Counted from the stretch's first letter, positions 1 to 9,131 are shown. The stretch: DNA of 64,000 bases from Methylophaga sp. (GCA_002706095.1 PAJP01000005.1:230403-294402), one strand, 5' to 3'. The notes: generated by a model from the sequence alone, not told the origin. Program-made: numbers and translations.

Positions 1-145
1 CCCGGCTGATAAAAACAGGAGAATCACCTAAGGCGTGCAGATGCCAGGCCACATTAAAGGGAGCACCACCAAGAACATTTTCTCCGGTAGGAAAACAATC
101 AAATAAGGCTTCACCAAAAAGCGTTAGATTTGATGATGATGTCAT
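1..145 (-). CDS. Fructokinase, PfkB family (N-terminal part, runs off the left edge)
   Basis: Only about 48 N-terminal residues are in the window. Translating the minus strand from the ATG at 145 gives a start with GEALFDCFP followed by GGAPFNVAWHLHALG. This is the typical N-terminus of PfkB-family sugar kinases, where the GGAP-N segment contacts the sugar. The ATG overlaps the stop of the sucrose-phosphatase gene as ATGA, so the two are probably translationally coupled. In methylotrophs a fructokinase is known to sit in the sucrose operon, where it phosphorylates fructose released from sucrose. Substrate assignment rests mainly on that context; another PfkB sugar kinase is possible. Confidence 0.85.
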   Translation of the reverse strand, partial: MTSSSNLTLFGEALFDCFPTGENVLGGAPFNVAWHLHALGDSPVFISR

Positions 146-996
146 GATGATGCCTCTTTATTGGTTTGCATAACAAAATGCGGTGCAAAGTGCGCCACGC
201 CCTGTAATACCCCTGCAGCATAATTACCTTCATTATCTCGATGACTTTTCGCCAGGAATAAGGCTTCGGCATGACCATTATGTTTGGATAACTCTACTGC
301 AGCCTGCTTTATTTCCGCGCTGGCATTATCGACCAGAACCGAGGGAATTTGACTGGTTAGAACAGGCAGGTCATTACCACTATCACCAGCAAAAATCACT
401 TCATCCAATTGATAGTCTAGTTTGCGTTGTAAAAACTCAATGGCATGGAGCTTAGTTGCATGCTCAGGTAAGACATCCAACAGGCCGATATTTTTAGGTT
501 CATCGACGCTCCAGAGAATACTGGCAGCGACATTAGCATCTTTCAAAAAGGCTTCAACACGGGCAATAATTGTATCTTTATCTAAATACAGTGGCAGGTA
601 GTAACTCAGTTTATGGGTGTTTTGCTTGCTGCTTTCCTGTAAACGCAATTCTTTAATGGGTCGTAAAATGTGTTTCAGCTGAGCATGGGTTTTGCCATTC
701 CAGTCTTTATCAATCTCAGCTTCCCAGTCCGCCATTTGTTGCCAACTGCCTTTACCTATCTGGTATATCTTGGTACCAACATCGGTAATCGCAAAATCAG
801 GAACGGGTAAGGCATAGTTTTTAATCGCCCGTTTCACCAGTGATACATGACGACCTGTGACATATGCTAGCTTGACCTCATCACGTTCACAAAAGTCGGA
901 AAACTGTTTACGTGCATCAGCTGGCTCTGGCTGAAAGCCATTAGGAATGATGGTTCTATCCATATCCGTGCAGAGTAAAACTTTAGCTTGGCTCAT
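142..996 (-). CDS. spp: Sucrose-6-phosphate phosphatase (HAD superfamily)
   Basis: Expected to remove phosphate from sucrose-6-phosphate, the last step of sucrose synthesis; cytoplasmic. The 284-residue protein begins with the HAD nucleophile motif TDMDRT (D11 and D13 the likely catalytic pair) and carries the Mg-binding motif GDSGND near residue 204. A KLSYYLPLYLD stretch in the cap region is like that in cyanobacterial and plant sucrose phosphatases. Its start overlaps the sps stop by ATGA, and its own stop overlaps the fructokinase start the same way, so the three genes form one operon. Sucrose is a known compatible solute of halophilic methylotrophs, which fits a marine host. Confidence 0.9.
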   Translation of the reverse strand: MSQAKVLLCTDMDRTIIPNGFQPEPADARKQFSDFCERDEVKLAYVTGRHVSLVKRAIKNYALPVPDFAITDVGTKIYQIGKGSWQQMADWEAEIDKDWNGKTHAQLKHILRPIKELRLQESSKQNTHKLSYYLPLYLDKDTIIARVEAFLKDANVAASILWSVDEPKNIGLLDVLPEHATKLHAIEFLQRKLDYQLDEVIFAGDSGNDLPVLTSQIPSVLVDNASAEIKQAAVELSKHNGHAEALFLAKSHRDNEGNYAAGVLQGVAHFAPHFVMQTNKEASS

Positions 997-3146
997 GATG
1001 ATGCTTTCTTCGTTTTGACATGATCAAAGAACTGGTAATGTTCGAGTGATTCCAAAATGCCTGCAGCAAATGGTTTGTCTGCGAAATAAATACGGTCAGT
1101 ATCAATCAATTGTGATAACTCCTCATTATGTCTGTTTGCCACTACCGCAGCGAGCGTGTTGCCCCGCATCATATCTTCATCGGCACCGGAACCGCCGGCG
1201 ACAAAAATATGTTCAAGTGGTATTTGCCAATGGTCGGCAACATAGCGCAGAGCCATCCCCTTTGATGCTCTAATCGGTAATATGTCTAAATATTGTCCAA
1301 AAGCCAGCTGAACATGAACCGATTGTTCCTCCTGATGTAACAGTCGTTTTATATCTTCAACATCTACCTGTTCAGGATCGATGTAATAACTCAGTTTAAA
1401 TCGACTCTGTTCTGACTTTGGCTGCTTTTCTAATCCAGGATACCCATCGAGCAACAGTCGTACTTTATGGGGCGTCCAGTGATAATCAATATGTTGAGCC
1501 CAGGACGTATCTGGCGTTAGCTTAGGTGCATAGTAGATCTCAGTGCCAGAACTGGTGATTAAAATATCAGGTTCAGGAATCTGATGTTTTTTCATCATTC
1601 TAAGGGCAACGTCCAAACGCCGGCCAGTCGCAATGGCAAATTTTGTGGTCTTGCGGTTTTCCCGAATCAGGTTAATCAATTTATGTAACGACACATCGTC
1701 GCCGATAAGGTTCAAATCCAAATCGGTGAAAATAGCCTGTTCAGCATAGACATGACTGGTTCGCTCAAGCGGCTTACGTTGAAGTAACTCAGCACGTTGA
1801 GCAAGTGGTGTCACCAAATCGATATACCGTTTAGCGTGTGCTTGCCATGAATAACACTTCGCTACCCCTTCCAGACCTTTGCTTGAATAATCATCCCACA
1901 CATCATTGTCTGTTAATAATTTCAATAGTGCGTCTGTGATAGTCGATGATTCGAGTGGATCAATTAAAATCCCATTATGACAGTTACCAATAATATCTCT
2001 TGGCCCACCATCTTCCGTCGCCACAATTGGTACGCCCGAGGCTGCGGCCTCGATCAGAGTCAGACCAAAAGGCTCTGTCAGCGCCGGGTTTACAAACACC
2101 CCACCTGATGCCGCAGCAATACGATACATCAGAGGGACTTGCTCACGCTTGTGGTGCTTAGGCATGACCACTTTGCCATATAAATCGTATCGATCAATGG
2201 CCACAAAAAGCTCATGAAACACTTCCTGAGCCCCTGCTTCCAGATCATCAATATCATCACGGTTACCAGCAATAATCACTAAGTTTGCCAGTTGTTGTAG
2301 CCTTTCTGACTCACCATACGCTTCAATAAGCACGGTGATATTTTTTCGCTTATCCGGTCGTGACAGTGCCAGGATAATGGGTTTATGTGGGTCTGTAAGT
2401 TGGTGCGTCAGCTTCTGAAACAACTCACTTTCAAGTTCATTACCTTCTGGCGGTTTGAACTGCTTAATATTTGTACCAGGAGGAATGACACGCATCTGAT
2501 CAGGTTGATAATGATCATAAATTTCGTATTGTTCTTCGATTTCCTGGTGAGTACTGGTAATGACACGTTCGGCGGTTGCTAAAGTAATCTCCTCTGCCTC
2601 TATACGCCGAGTCATATTGTAAAGTGACTCAATTTGTTCAGTCGTTAAACCACTGGCCAATAACCTTCTTCGTTTGACCCTCCCTAAAGAATGGCCTGTA
2701 TGGACAAGTGGAATGCCTAGCAGATTAGCCACATGAGATCCCACCAGGCCCGCGTCAGCATAATGACTATGAATCAGATCAGGGACATGGTCTTGTTTTC
2801 TGAAAAAATCCGCCAGGTTGTCTGCAAACCCGTCCAAATGCTCCCATAAATGTTCTTTATAGATATATTCATCAGGACCGGCTTCTATACGCACGATCCT
2901 GAATTTATCATTTACCTTCTCAATGGGTTCCGCGTATTCAGCATCAACATGGCTATCTAACACACGGCGTGTAACCAGATCTACCTGACAGACATTGGGA
3001 AGTTCAGACAGTGCTTGAGCGAGTTCCAGAACATAGAGCGTTTGTCCTCCTGTATCGGCATCTCTGCCCAGTTCGAGATTATCAGCCCGTATGAGCCCAT
3101 GCACACTAATTAGTGCGATATAAATCTGCTCAACCCCGTCAGCCAT
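993..3146 (-). CDS. sps: Sucrose-phosphate synthase with C-terminal HAD-like domain
   Basis: Predicted to make sucrose-6-phosphate from a nucleotide-activated glucose and fructose-6-phosphate. Residues 1 to about 450 are a GT4 glycosyltransferase: an N-terminal SVHG..GRDADTGGQT loop, HSHYADAG, SRPDKRKN, and the EX7E motif in EPFGLTLIE near residue 357. Residues from about 470 onward form a second, phosphatase-like HAD domain. That domain looks inactive: motif I is DLDLN, and the metal-binding motif near residue 650 reads GGSGADED where the true phosphatase next door has GDSGND. The two-domain form of 717 residues matches bacterial SPS. First gene of the sps-spp-fructokinase operon. Confidence 0.93.
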   Translation of the reverse strand: MADGVEQIYIALISVHGLIRADNLELGRDADTGGQTLYVLELAQALSELPNVCQVDLVTRRVLDSHVDAEYAEPIEKVNDKFRIVRIEAGPDEYIYKEHLWEHLDGFADNLADFFRKQDHVPDLIHSHYADAGLVGSHVANLLGIPLVHTGHSLGRVKRRRLLASGLTTEQIESLYNMTRRIEAEEITLATAERVITSTHQEIEEQYEIYDHYQPDQMRVIPPGTNIKQFKPPEGNELESELFQKLTHQLTDPHKPIILALSRPDKRKNITVLIEAYGESERLQQLANLVIIAGNRDDIDDLEAGAQEVFHELFVAIDRYDLYGKVVMPKHHKREQVPLMYRIAAASGGVFVNPALTEPFGLTLIEAAASGVPIVATEDGGPRDIIGNCHNGILIDPLESSTITDALLKLLTDNDVWDDYSSKGLEGVAKCYSWQAHAKRYIDLVTPLAQRAELLQRKPLERTSHVYAEQAIFTDLDLNLIGDDVSLHKLINLIRENRKTTKFAIATGRRLDVALRMMKKHQIPEPDILITSSGTEIYYAPKLTPDTSWAQHIDYHWTPHKVRLLLDGYPGLEKQPKSEQSRFKLSYYIDPEQVDVEDIKRLLHQEEQSVHVQLAFGQYLDILPIRASKGMALRYVADHWQIPLEHIFVAGGSGADEDMMRGNTLAAVVANRHNEELSQLIDTDRIYFADKPFAAGILESLEHYQFFDHVKTKKASS

Positions 3147-3198
3147 AAAACCTGCTTCTCCCTTTGTTGTGTATGTAAACGCAGATATCGTCTTACCA

Positions 3199-3226
3199 TT
3201 GATACTATAGCATCACACTGTGTCAA
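3199..3226 (-). promoter_or_regulatory. Candidate sigma70 promoter of the sucrose operon
   Basis: On the minus strand a perfect -35 hexamer TTGACA (3226-3221) is followed after 16 bases by TATCAA (3204-3199), about 50 bases before the sps start. A TATAGT also lies between them, but at a spacing too short for this -35. Called by eye only. Confidence 0.4.
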
Positions 3227-3290
3227 TAAAGATTAGCTTGGGTTAATTGCAGATTCTCTGTGTATTCGACTGAGACATAACCAATCAAAT

Positions 3291-3926
3291 TTAAATGGAT
3301 TTTCGACCTGAAATGAGTCGTTTAAGCTTGGCACTTAAACGATGAAAAAAGCGATGTTTATTGCCAGCGGCTGTACTAGTCAGGAAGTTAATCTGTATGG
3401 ACTGACGCTTGCCCTCAAATGCCGGATAGCCATGCCAGCAGTTATCGGTCACTTTAAAAGCCACAAGACTACCTGGACCAGGCGTGACTTCATCCACATA
3501 GTCATTCATATCGTGACCATTTCGTAAGATTCTCAGTTTACCTGTATCAGCTTGCCAAGCTTCGTTAAGGTAGATAAGGATGGTGGCCACTTTGGTTTTA
3601 GAATCGGTATGGATGCGTCCATCTTTTTGTCTGGAATACCCTCTGAGGGTAATCATCATCGGCAAATCCATAACCTGCACATCAAACTTGTCACAAATGA
3701 TTCGCCGAAATTCCGGGGTATCAATAGAGGTAATTAACGATTTAAAAGGTTCTTGTAAATCAACATCATCGATATTGTAGCTACCGCCATCTGAGATATC
3801 AGGAAAGCTCTTGATGATGGCTTGCACCTGTTCAGGATAAATAGATTGTTCTACCTTGAAATAGGGAAATGGAACCGTTTGTACGGGGGCTTTATCAAGA
3901 GATTCCAGTTGAATTACATTCGTCAT
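3291..3926 (-). CDS. 2OG-Fe(II) oxygenase family protein
   Basis: Probable non-heme iron, 2-oxoglutarate-dependent oxygenase of the prolyl-4-hydroxylase-like superfamily; substrate unknown. The 211-residue protein has the expected iron triad HTD (H106, D108) and H165 in NCWHGY, and a downstream R174 in GKRQSIQINF suited to bind 2-oxoglutarate. A GSLVAF segment forms the typical jelly-roll strand before the distal histidine. It is alone on its strand, about 145 bases upstream of the sucrose operon start, with no close partner. Related proteins include small hydroxylases near glycosyltransferase genes; a role in modifying a peptide or glycan cannot be separated from sequence alone. Confidence 0.75.
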   Translation of the reverse strand: MTNVIQLESLDKAPVQTVPFPYFKVEQSIYPEQVQAIIKSFPDISDGGSYNIDDVDLQEPFKSLITSIDTPEFRRIICDKFDVQVMDLPMMITLRGYSRQKDGRIHTDSKTKVATILIYLNEAWQADTGKLRILRNGHDMNDYVDEVTPGPGSLVAFKVTDNCWHGYPAFEGKRQSIQINFLTSTAAGNKHRFFHRLSAKLKRLISGRKSI

Positions 3927-4099
3927 TGTTTTGTCATCAAATCGTCACAAACTGCAAGATTATCACTCTCACCCAATAACATAAACTCCTAAAAATACAG
4001 CCTTCAGCGGTTAATCATCTAAAAGTTAGCTGGGTCGAGAACTTCTCACTGAGACCTGTATCTAAAAAAATCATTTACTCGCTAATCAGCACTAAGGTT

Positions 4100-4126
4100 T
4101 ATACTGCGTACGATTCTCATTTAGAA
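4100..4126 (+). promoter_or_regulatory. Candidate -10 element and Fur-box-like site before the FTR1 gene
   Basis: A good -10 TATACT at 4100-4105 is followed at 4109-4123 by a stretch whose reverse complement reads AAATGAGAATCGTA, close to the Fur consensus half AATGATAATCATT. No good -35 was found. A repressor site over the transcription start fits an iron-uptake gene, but the match is partial. Confidence 0.35.
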
Positions 4127-4141
4127 CTGCACTCAAGATAA

Positions 4142-6088
4142 ATGATTGATACAACCACCCTCGCTGGAGCCAATAAAAACGTGTTTAGATTTGACCGTCG
4201 TATAACCACAGGCCTCATTATCAGTTTGATGATGATGTTGTCATTTATTCATGCCGCACATGCAAACGATGCACAGAGTGATACGCGACAACTCATGCAG
4301 ATAGCTGAGTATGTCGGAGCAGATTACAGTGCTGCTGTGGCCAATGGTGAGGTGATCAACGAAGCTGAGTACAGCGAGATGACGGAGTTTTCTGCGCTTG
4401 CAGTGGAAAAAACCCGACAACTCGATAACGGCCAACACGCGCTTGAAGCGGCGCTTAAATTACAACAAGCCGTTACTAATAAACAAAACCCTGATGTCAT
4501 TCATGCCATCACAGTGGATCTTCGGAATATCTTGATTAAGCTCTCACCGGACGTCTCTTTGCCCAGCGAATTACTGCCCATTCAACAAGTAAAACAGCTT
4601 TATCAGCAAAACTGCAGTGCCTGTCATGGTGCAATGGGTCAGGGAGATGGCACATTAGCGGCCTCTTTGGACCCCACACCGACAAACTTCACTGACAGAG
4701 ATCGTGCCATGAATCGTTCACTTATCGGTTTATACGATGCCATCACCAATGGTATTGAGGGCACGGCTATGGTGGCGCTGTCTCACCTTGATGAGAAACA
4801 GCGTTGGTCACTGGCCTTTTATGCAGGTAGCTTGGCCTTTCAGGATCACACTGGTATGGCAACAGTCCCCACTGCCATGACTATTCAGGATTTTGTCAGT
4901 AATAGTCCCCAGACATTACTCAATAAATACCCCACGCTTGACGATGACACAGTAGCTCAGCTTCGCTCACATCCTGAGCCGTTATTTGCATCAAATGATC
5001 CACTTGCCATGGCCAAACAACAACTGAAAGCGGCACATACAAGTTATCTATCAGGGGACTATAAAGCGGCACAAGCGCTAGCTGTCAGTGCCTACCTTGA
5101 TGGTTTTGAACTGGCAGAAAATGCCTTGGATGCCTACGACCCACAACTGCGTAAAGACATCGAAAAATCAATGATGGCATTCAGACAATTAACGGCTCAG
5201 TCTGAAAAACAAGACGACATTACCGCACTGCTTGAACAAACCAATCATCAGCTTAGTCAGGCACAAGATTTGTTGTCTGCCGATACCTTATCGGACTCGA
5301 CACTGTTTACGGCCAGTTTAGTGATTTTATTGCGTGAAGGCCTGGAAGCTATGCTGGTTGTGTTGGCACTGGTCACTGTTCTAGTCAAAACGGAGCGTCG
5401 TGACGCGGTGAAATATGTGCATGCTGGCTGGGTTTTTGCCCTGATTGCGGGTGTCGCCACGTGGTGGGCAGCCCAAAATCTGATTAGCATCAGTGGTGCA
5501 AGCCGTGAAATCATGGAAGGTGTGGGCGCCTTGATGGCCGCTGTGATTCTATTCTATGTCGGTTTCTGGATGCATAGTAAAACAAACGCGGCGGCTTGGC
5601 AGGCTTATATTAATCAACACGTTCATCGACACTTGAGTAAAGGCACGCTGTGGGGATTAGCAGGCCTGTCGTTCATTGCGGTGTATCGTGAAGTGTTCGA
5701 AACAGTCCTCTTTTATCAAGCACTACTTACCCAATCGGCGGCATCACAATCCATGTCTATCGCCACAGGTTTTGTTACGGCTGTAGTGATTTTAGGCCTG
5801 TTATTCTGGGTGTTTGTTAAATACTCATTACGCTTACCTATCAGAACATTCTTCACTTTCAGTACCTATCTGATGCTGGCTTTATCATTTGTATTAATAG
5901 GTAAGGCGGTGGCCGCCCTACAGGAAGCTGATTTGATCAGCATTTCTTCATTACCCGTTGATTTTGCCTTGTCCTGGCTTGGTATTTATTCAACATGGGA
6001 GGGATTGTCAGCCCAGCTGGTAATCGTGATGTTGTCTTTGCTTATTCTGATGGGCATCAGACCTTTCGGTAACAAAGAAACCGCTTAA
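4142..6088 (+). CDS. FTR1-family iron permease fused to a cytochrome c domain
   Basis: Predicted inner-membrane iron importer that couples oxidation of Fe(II) to uptake. The N-terminus has a hydrophobic export segment (about residues 22-42). A periplasmic part follows with one heme c site, CSACH at residues 158-162, in a GQGDG context typical of class I cytochromes. The C-terminal part has about seven membrane segments and the two iron-ligand motifs of FTR1, REGLE (398-402) and REVFE (516-520). At 648 residues it is the long bacterial form in which an electron-accepting domain is built into the permease. It stands alone between a possible Fur site and a bidirectional terminator. Confidence 0.9.
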   Translation: MIDTTTLAGANKNVFRFDRRITTGLIISLMMMLSFIHAAHANDAQSDTRQLMQIAEYVGADYSAAVANGEVINEAEYSEMTEFSALAVEKTRQLDNGQHALEAALKLQQAVTNKQNPDVIHAITVDLRNILIKLSPDVSLPSELLPIQQVKQLYQQNCSACHGAMGQGDGTLAASLDPTPTNFTDRDRAMNRSLIGLYDAITNGIEGTAMVALSHLDEKQRWSLAFYAGSLAFQDHTGMATVPTAMTIQDFVSNSPQTLLNKYPTLDDDTVAQLRSHPEPLFASNDPLAMAKQQLKAAHTSYLSGDYKAAQALAVSAYLDGFELAENALDAYDPQLRKDIEKSMMAFRQLTAQSEKQDDITALLEQTNHQLSQAQDLLSADTLSDSTLFTASLVILLREGLEAMLVVLALVTVLVKTERRDAVKYVHAGWVFALIAGVATWWAAQNLISISGASREIMEGVGALMAAVILFYVGFWMHSKTNAAAWQAYINQHVHRHLSKGTLWGLAGLSFIAVYREVFETVLFYQALLTQSAASQSMSIATGFVTAVVILGLLFWVFVKYSLRLPIRTFFTFSTYLMLALSFVLIGKAVAALQEADLISISSLPVDFALSWLGIYSTWEGLSAQLVIVMLSLLILMGIRPFGNKETA

Positions 6089-6098
6089 ACATCAACAT

Positions 6099-6128
6099 AA
6101 AAAAAGCCCGCGAAAGCGGGCTTTTTTT
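6099..6128. terminator. Bidirectional rho-independent terminator
   Basis: A hairpin with stem AGCCCGC/GCGGGCT and GAAA loop is flanked by an A-run on the left and a T-run on the right. It can end both the FTR1 transcript (plus) and the molybdopterin oxidoreductase transcript (minus), which converge here. Confidence 0.9.
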
Positions 6129-6142
6129 GCACGCTGTCGAGA

Positions 6143-8263
6143 TTAACTCAATCTGACTTCAACCAAATTGTCAGTAAATGTTGGGGCATGGCCCATATCC
6201 ACAAACTCAGCTGAACTGACACAGTTCACCGTGCCTTTGTTCAACTGTCGCCAATATCCAAGTGTCGCCACGACGATACCGGGACTGACATCATCTGTAA
6301 TTTGAGCAAGTGCTTCAAATTTACCCCGGTCATTAAATACGGATACCACATCACCACTTTGAATATTTCGAAGGTCGGCATCCACTGGACTTATCATGAC
6401 AAACTGTTCACCTTGGCCTTTTATTTTGTTGTCCATATTGGCGTAACAAGAATTCAGAAAGCCGTGGCTTTTGGGCGAAATGATATTCAATGGGTACTTT
6501 TCAGCTAATGCCGGATTGCTCTCGTGCGTCTCTCTTGATGGCAGATAATCTGGCAAGCTATCTAATGACTCACCAGGCTGGAAGCCTTCATACATCTGCC
6601 GGAACGGACCAGCCACAAAGTTGGTAGCCCCTTTCACTTCCAGTTCACATTTTCCACTCGGTGTAGGGAAATTCCCATGGCGATGTGGGGCACGATCATC
6701 TTTGGTACCGACTTTTAATTTAGCAAAGCCATGTTGGCGTAAATAAGCCAAATCAATGCCTTCACATGCCGGTGAGTCCCAATCAACATAGTTCTCAAGA
6801 CACTCACTATCCGACCAGCTAAAGTTGGCTTCTTTATAGCCCATTCTGGCTGCTAAGCGTCTGAAAATCTCATTATTTGGTATCGCTTCACCCGGCGAGT
6901 CCACACACTTTTCATTATAGGTTAGATATAAGTGGCCCCATGACAGCACCATATCTTCCATCTCTGCGCCCATAGAGGCAGGTAGCACGATATCAGCATA
7001 AGATGCGGTATCAGAAAGAAAATGTTCAGCCGACACCAGAAATAGATCTTCTCGCATCAAACCTTCAACAATCTTGTCAGTCTCGGCGGCTTGCGTAACA
7101 GGATTGGCATTCCAGCACATCATCGATTTAATCGGTGTATCAAGCCCCAACTCTCCTGTTAGTGCGCGACCAAGTTGTATTGCATTCACGACCGGCGTGC
7201 CTTCCGGAATCAGATCCGGACGCGAAATCACATCAAACTTATAAGGATGCTCCCAGACAGGAAATTGTAATGCACCGCCACCAACATGGCGCCACGCGCC
7301 GGTTAATGCAGGTAAACAGGTAATGGCACGAATTGCTTGACCACCACCATAGTTACGTTCTACAGCCACACCCAAGCGAATAGCTGCTGGTTGGGTAGAG
7401 GCAAACTCGCGCGCCAACTGACGAATATCTTCCGCAGCCACACCCGTTATCGAGGCAGCCCATTCTGGTGTTCTGGTTTTGGCTCTTTCAGATAAGGCCT
7501 CAAACCCCACTGTGTAGTTGTCGATATAGTCTTGATCCTGAAGTCCTTCTTCAATAATCACATTCATCATGGCCATGGCTAAAGCACCATCAGTGCCGGG
7601 TTTAGGCGCAATGTGCCAATCCGCTTCTTTCGCTGTTTTGGATTTATAGGGATCGATAACGACGACTTTGGCGCCCTGCTTCTGGGCATCTTTTACAATA
7701 TGCCAATGGTGGACATTGGTACTCACCGAATTACATCCCCAGAGGATGATGTATTTAGAATGGATAAAACTCTCAGGGTCGACCCCAGCTGTTGGCCCCA
7801 CTGTCAGCAACCAGGCTGTACAAGAACCTTCGCCGCAAAAAGTCCGCTCACAAACGGTTGCGCCCATTTTGTTAAAAAAAGCATCGCCGCCATTTAAGCC
7901 ATGCACCAGCCCCTGATTACCCAGATAGCTATAAGGCAAAATGGCATGAGGACCATACTCGTCGATAATCGCTTTCCAGCGGCTGGTGATCTCATCAAGT
8001 GCTTCATCCCAACTAATGCGTTCAAACTGCCCACTTCCCTTGGGTCCGGTACGTCGCATGGGATGAAGCAAACGATCCGGATGATAGTGACGCTTTTCGT
8101 AATCTTTGAGTTTGACGCACAAACCACCTCGCGTCATTGGATGTTCTTTATTGCCTTTAACTGAGGTCAGTTGACCATTTTCAACCTCATACACCATGGA
8201 ACAGGTATCAGGACAATCATGTGGACAGCCCCCATGATGCGTTGTTTTTAATACGCTTGCCAT
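6143..8263 (-). CDS. Molybdopterin-dependent oxidoreductase (DMSO reductase family)
   Basis: A 706-residue single-gene molybdoenzyme of unknown substrate. The N-terminus carries an Fe-S motif C13-X3-C17-X3-C21-X27-C49, as in formate dehydrogenase-like members. The body shows the family's cofactor-binding blocks (ILWGCNSVSTN, VVIDPYKSKTA, GTDGALAMAM) and the C-terminal cofactor domain (PLNIISPKSHGFLNS). No Tat signal is visible, so it is probably cytoplasmic. No small subunits or cytochrome genes are adjacent, so the electron partner must lie elsewhere. Candidate Mo ligands lie in CERTFCGEGSC, but I cannot decide which residue coordinates Mo. Confidence 0.85.
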   Translation of the reverse strand: MASVLKTTHHGGCPHDCPDTCSMVYEVENGQLTSVKGNKEHPMTRGGLCVKLKDYEKRHYHPDRLLHPMRRTGPKGSGQFERISWDEALDEITSRWKAIIDEYGPHAILPYSYLGNQGLVHGLNGGDAFFNKMGATVCERTFCGEGSCTAWLLTVGPTAGVDPESFIHSKYIILWGCNSVSTNVHHWHIVKDAQKQGAKVVVIDPYKSKTAKEADWHIAPKPGTDGALAMAMMNVIIEEGLQDQDYIDNYTVGFEALSERAKTRTPEWAASITGVAAEDIRQLAREFASTQPAAIRLGVAVERNYGGGQAIRAITCLPALTGAWRHVGGGALQFPVWEHPYKFDVISRPDLIPEGTPVVNAIQLGRALTGELGLDTPIKSMMCWNANPVTQAAETDKIVEGLMREDLFLVSAEHFLSDTASYADIVLPASMGAEMEDMVLSWGHLYLTYNEKCVDSPGEAIPNNEIFRRLAARMGYKEANFSWSDSECLENYVDWDSPACEGIDLAYLRQHGFAKLKVGTKDDRAPHRHGNFPTPSGKCELEVKGATNFVAGPFRQMYEGFQPGESLDSLPDYLPSRETHESNPALAEKYPLNIISPKSHGFLNSCYANMDNKIKGQGEQFVMISPVDADLRNIQSGDVVSVFNDRGKFEALAQITDDVSPGIVVATLGYWRQLNKGTVNCVSSAEFVDMGHAPTFTDNLVEVRLS

Positions 8264-8490
8264 ATTGCTCTCTCCTCTCTGATATATATTTTTTTATTAT
8301 TATTTTCAGACTATACACCAGTTTAAAACGGGAAATATGCCCGTTAATTTACTCAAGATAATTGATAGAAATTTTATTTAAATCAATTACTCACTCTGAC
8401 ATTTTCTTGTAATAGAGCCTCTATACACTTAGCCGCAGATGAATAATTAACCACTTGAGCAATTGAGTGGTTTATCACTTTCATCCATTT
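8264..8490. other. Intergenic, AT-rich, divergent promoter region
   Basis: This gap separates the molybdopterin oxidoreductase (minus) from the riboswitch leader (plus). It is AT-rich and should hold both promoters. I see no gene; the promoter elements are too weak to place with confidence. Confidence 0.5.
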
Positions 8491-8564
8491 AATCAAAGCC
8501 AAACTCGTCGTGAGGCGGGGTCGGAAAGCTACAGGTCTTCCAAGTGAAGATGGCTGGGTTGCAT
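8491..8564 (+). promoter_or_regulatory. Cyclic di-GMP-I (GEMM) riboswitch
   Basis: The leader has the GEMM-I landmarks in order: AAAGCCAAAC, a stem CTCGTC/GGCGGG closed by a GTGA (GNRA) loop, GGTCGGAAAGCTACAGGTCT, a TCTTC/GAAGA stem, and the 3' box GGCTGGGTTGC. The GNRA loop and the CAGG receptor-like bases are where the aptamer expects them. It ends about 37 bases before the PEP-CTERM gene start, so control of that gene is likely. Whether it works on transcription or translation is not clear, since no strong hairpin-plus-T-run follows. GEMM leaders ahead of PEP-CTERM genes are known in other proteobacteria. Confidence 0.85.
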
Positions 8565-8600
8565 TGCTTGTTTTTTCACTCTAAACATAAGGGAATTTTT

Positions 8601-9101
8601 ATGAAAAAAGCGATGCTATTCGTCATAGCACTATTTTTCTCTGTTGCGGCTAATGCAGCAACACTTAACTTAACAAAAGGTGACTCAGCTTTCACCAACA
8701 ATGCTAGTCAGGAAATTGATCTTGCTAGTGGCAGTACTGTATTAGCAAGTGGGACTACAGGTAATGGCGCATGGGAATCTTCGTTCAGTTTATTTACTAA
8801 TGACGAAACACCAGTAGTTATTGAATGGTCATTTAATCCAGAGTCTAATCTTGATAATGCAACTATTGCATTTGGTGTTTTAGGTGGTGCTATTCAAAAT
8901 TTCAACATTACTGGTGATTTCAGTTTCACAGCGATATTAACTGCAGGTCTGACATATGTGTTGGATATCTATGACGCAACGGGTAAAGCTTTAAATTACA
9001 GCCTATCAGTTTCAGCAGTACCTGTTCCAGCAGCACTTTTCTTATTCGCACCTGTTTTATTAGGTTTCTTAGGCTTTCGTAAAAAAGCGATTGCAGCATA
9101 A
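8601..9101 (+). CDS. PEP-CTERM sorting-domain protein, exported
   Basis: A 166-residue secreted protein with signal peptide MKKAMLFVIALFFSVAANA. Its C-terminus has the PEP-CTERM layout: VPVPAAL, a hydrophobic segment LFLFAPVLLGFLGF, then a basic tail RKK. Such tails are cut and sorted by exosortase, usually for surface or extracellular matrix proteins. The middle part (residues about 20-140) is Ser/Thr/Asn-rich and beta-like, with no family I recognise. The start at 8601 is chosen because the signal peptide begins there; the in-frame GTG at 8544 lies inside the riboswitch. The c-di-GMP riboswitch upstream suggests a biofilm-linked role. No exosortase gene is in the window. Confidence 0.85.
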   Translation: MKKAMLFVIALFFSVAANAATLNLTKGDSAFTNNASQEIDLASGSTVLASGTTGNGAWESSFSLFTNDETPVVIEWSFNPESNLDNATIAFGVLGGAIQNFNITGDFSFTAILTAGLTYVLDIYDATGKALNYSLSVSAVPVPAALFLFAPVLLGFLGFRKKAIAA

Positions 9102-9131
9102 CCTATCTCTAGACAATCGTCGTTCAATATT

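Noticed and set aside
183-455. 90-residue plus-strand frame opposite spp
   Set aside because: Shadow of the sucrose phosphatase; no family features.
8544-8600. Earlier GTG start of the PEP-CTERM gene
   Set aside because: Lies inside the riboswitch aptamer and would place 19 residues before a perfect signal peptide.
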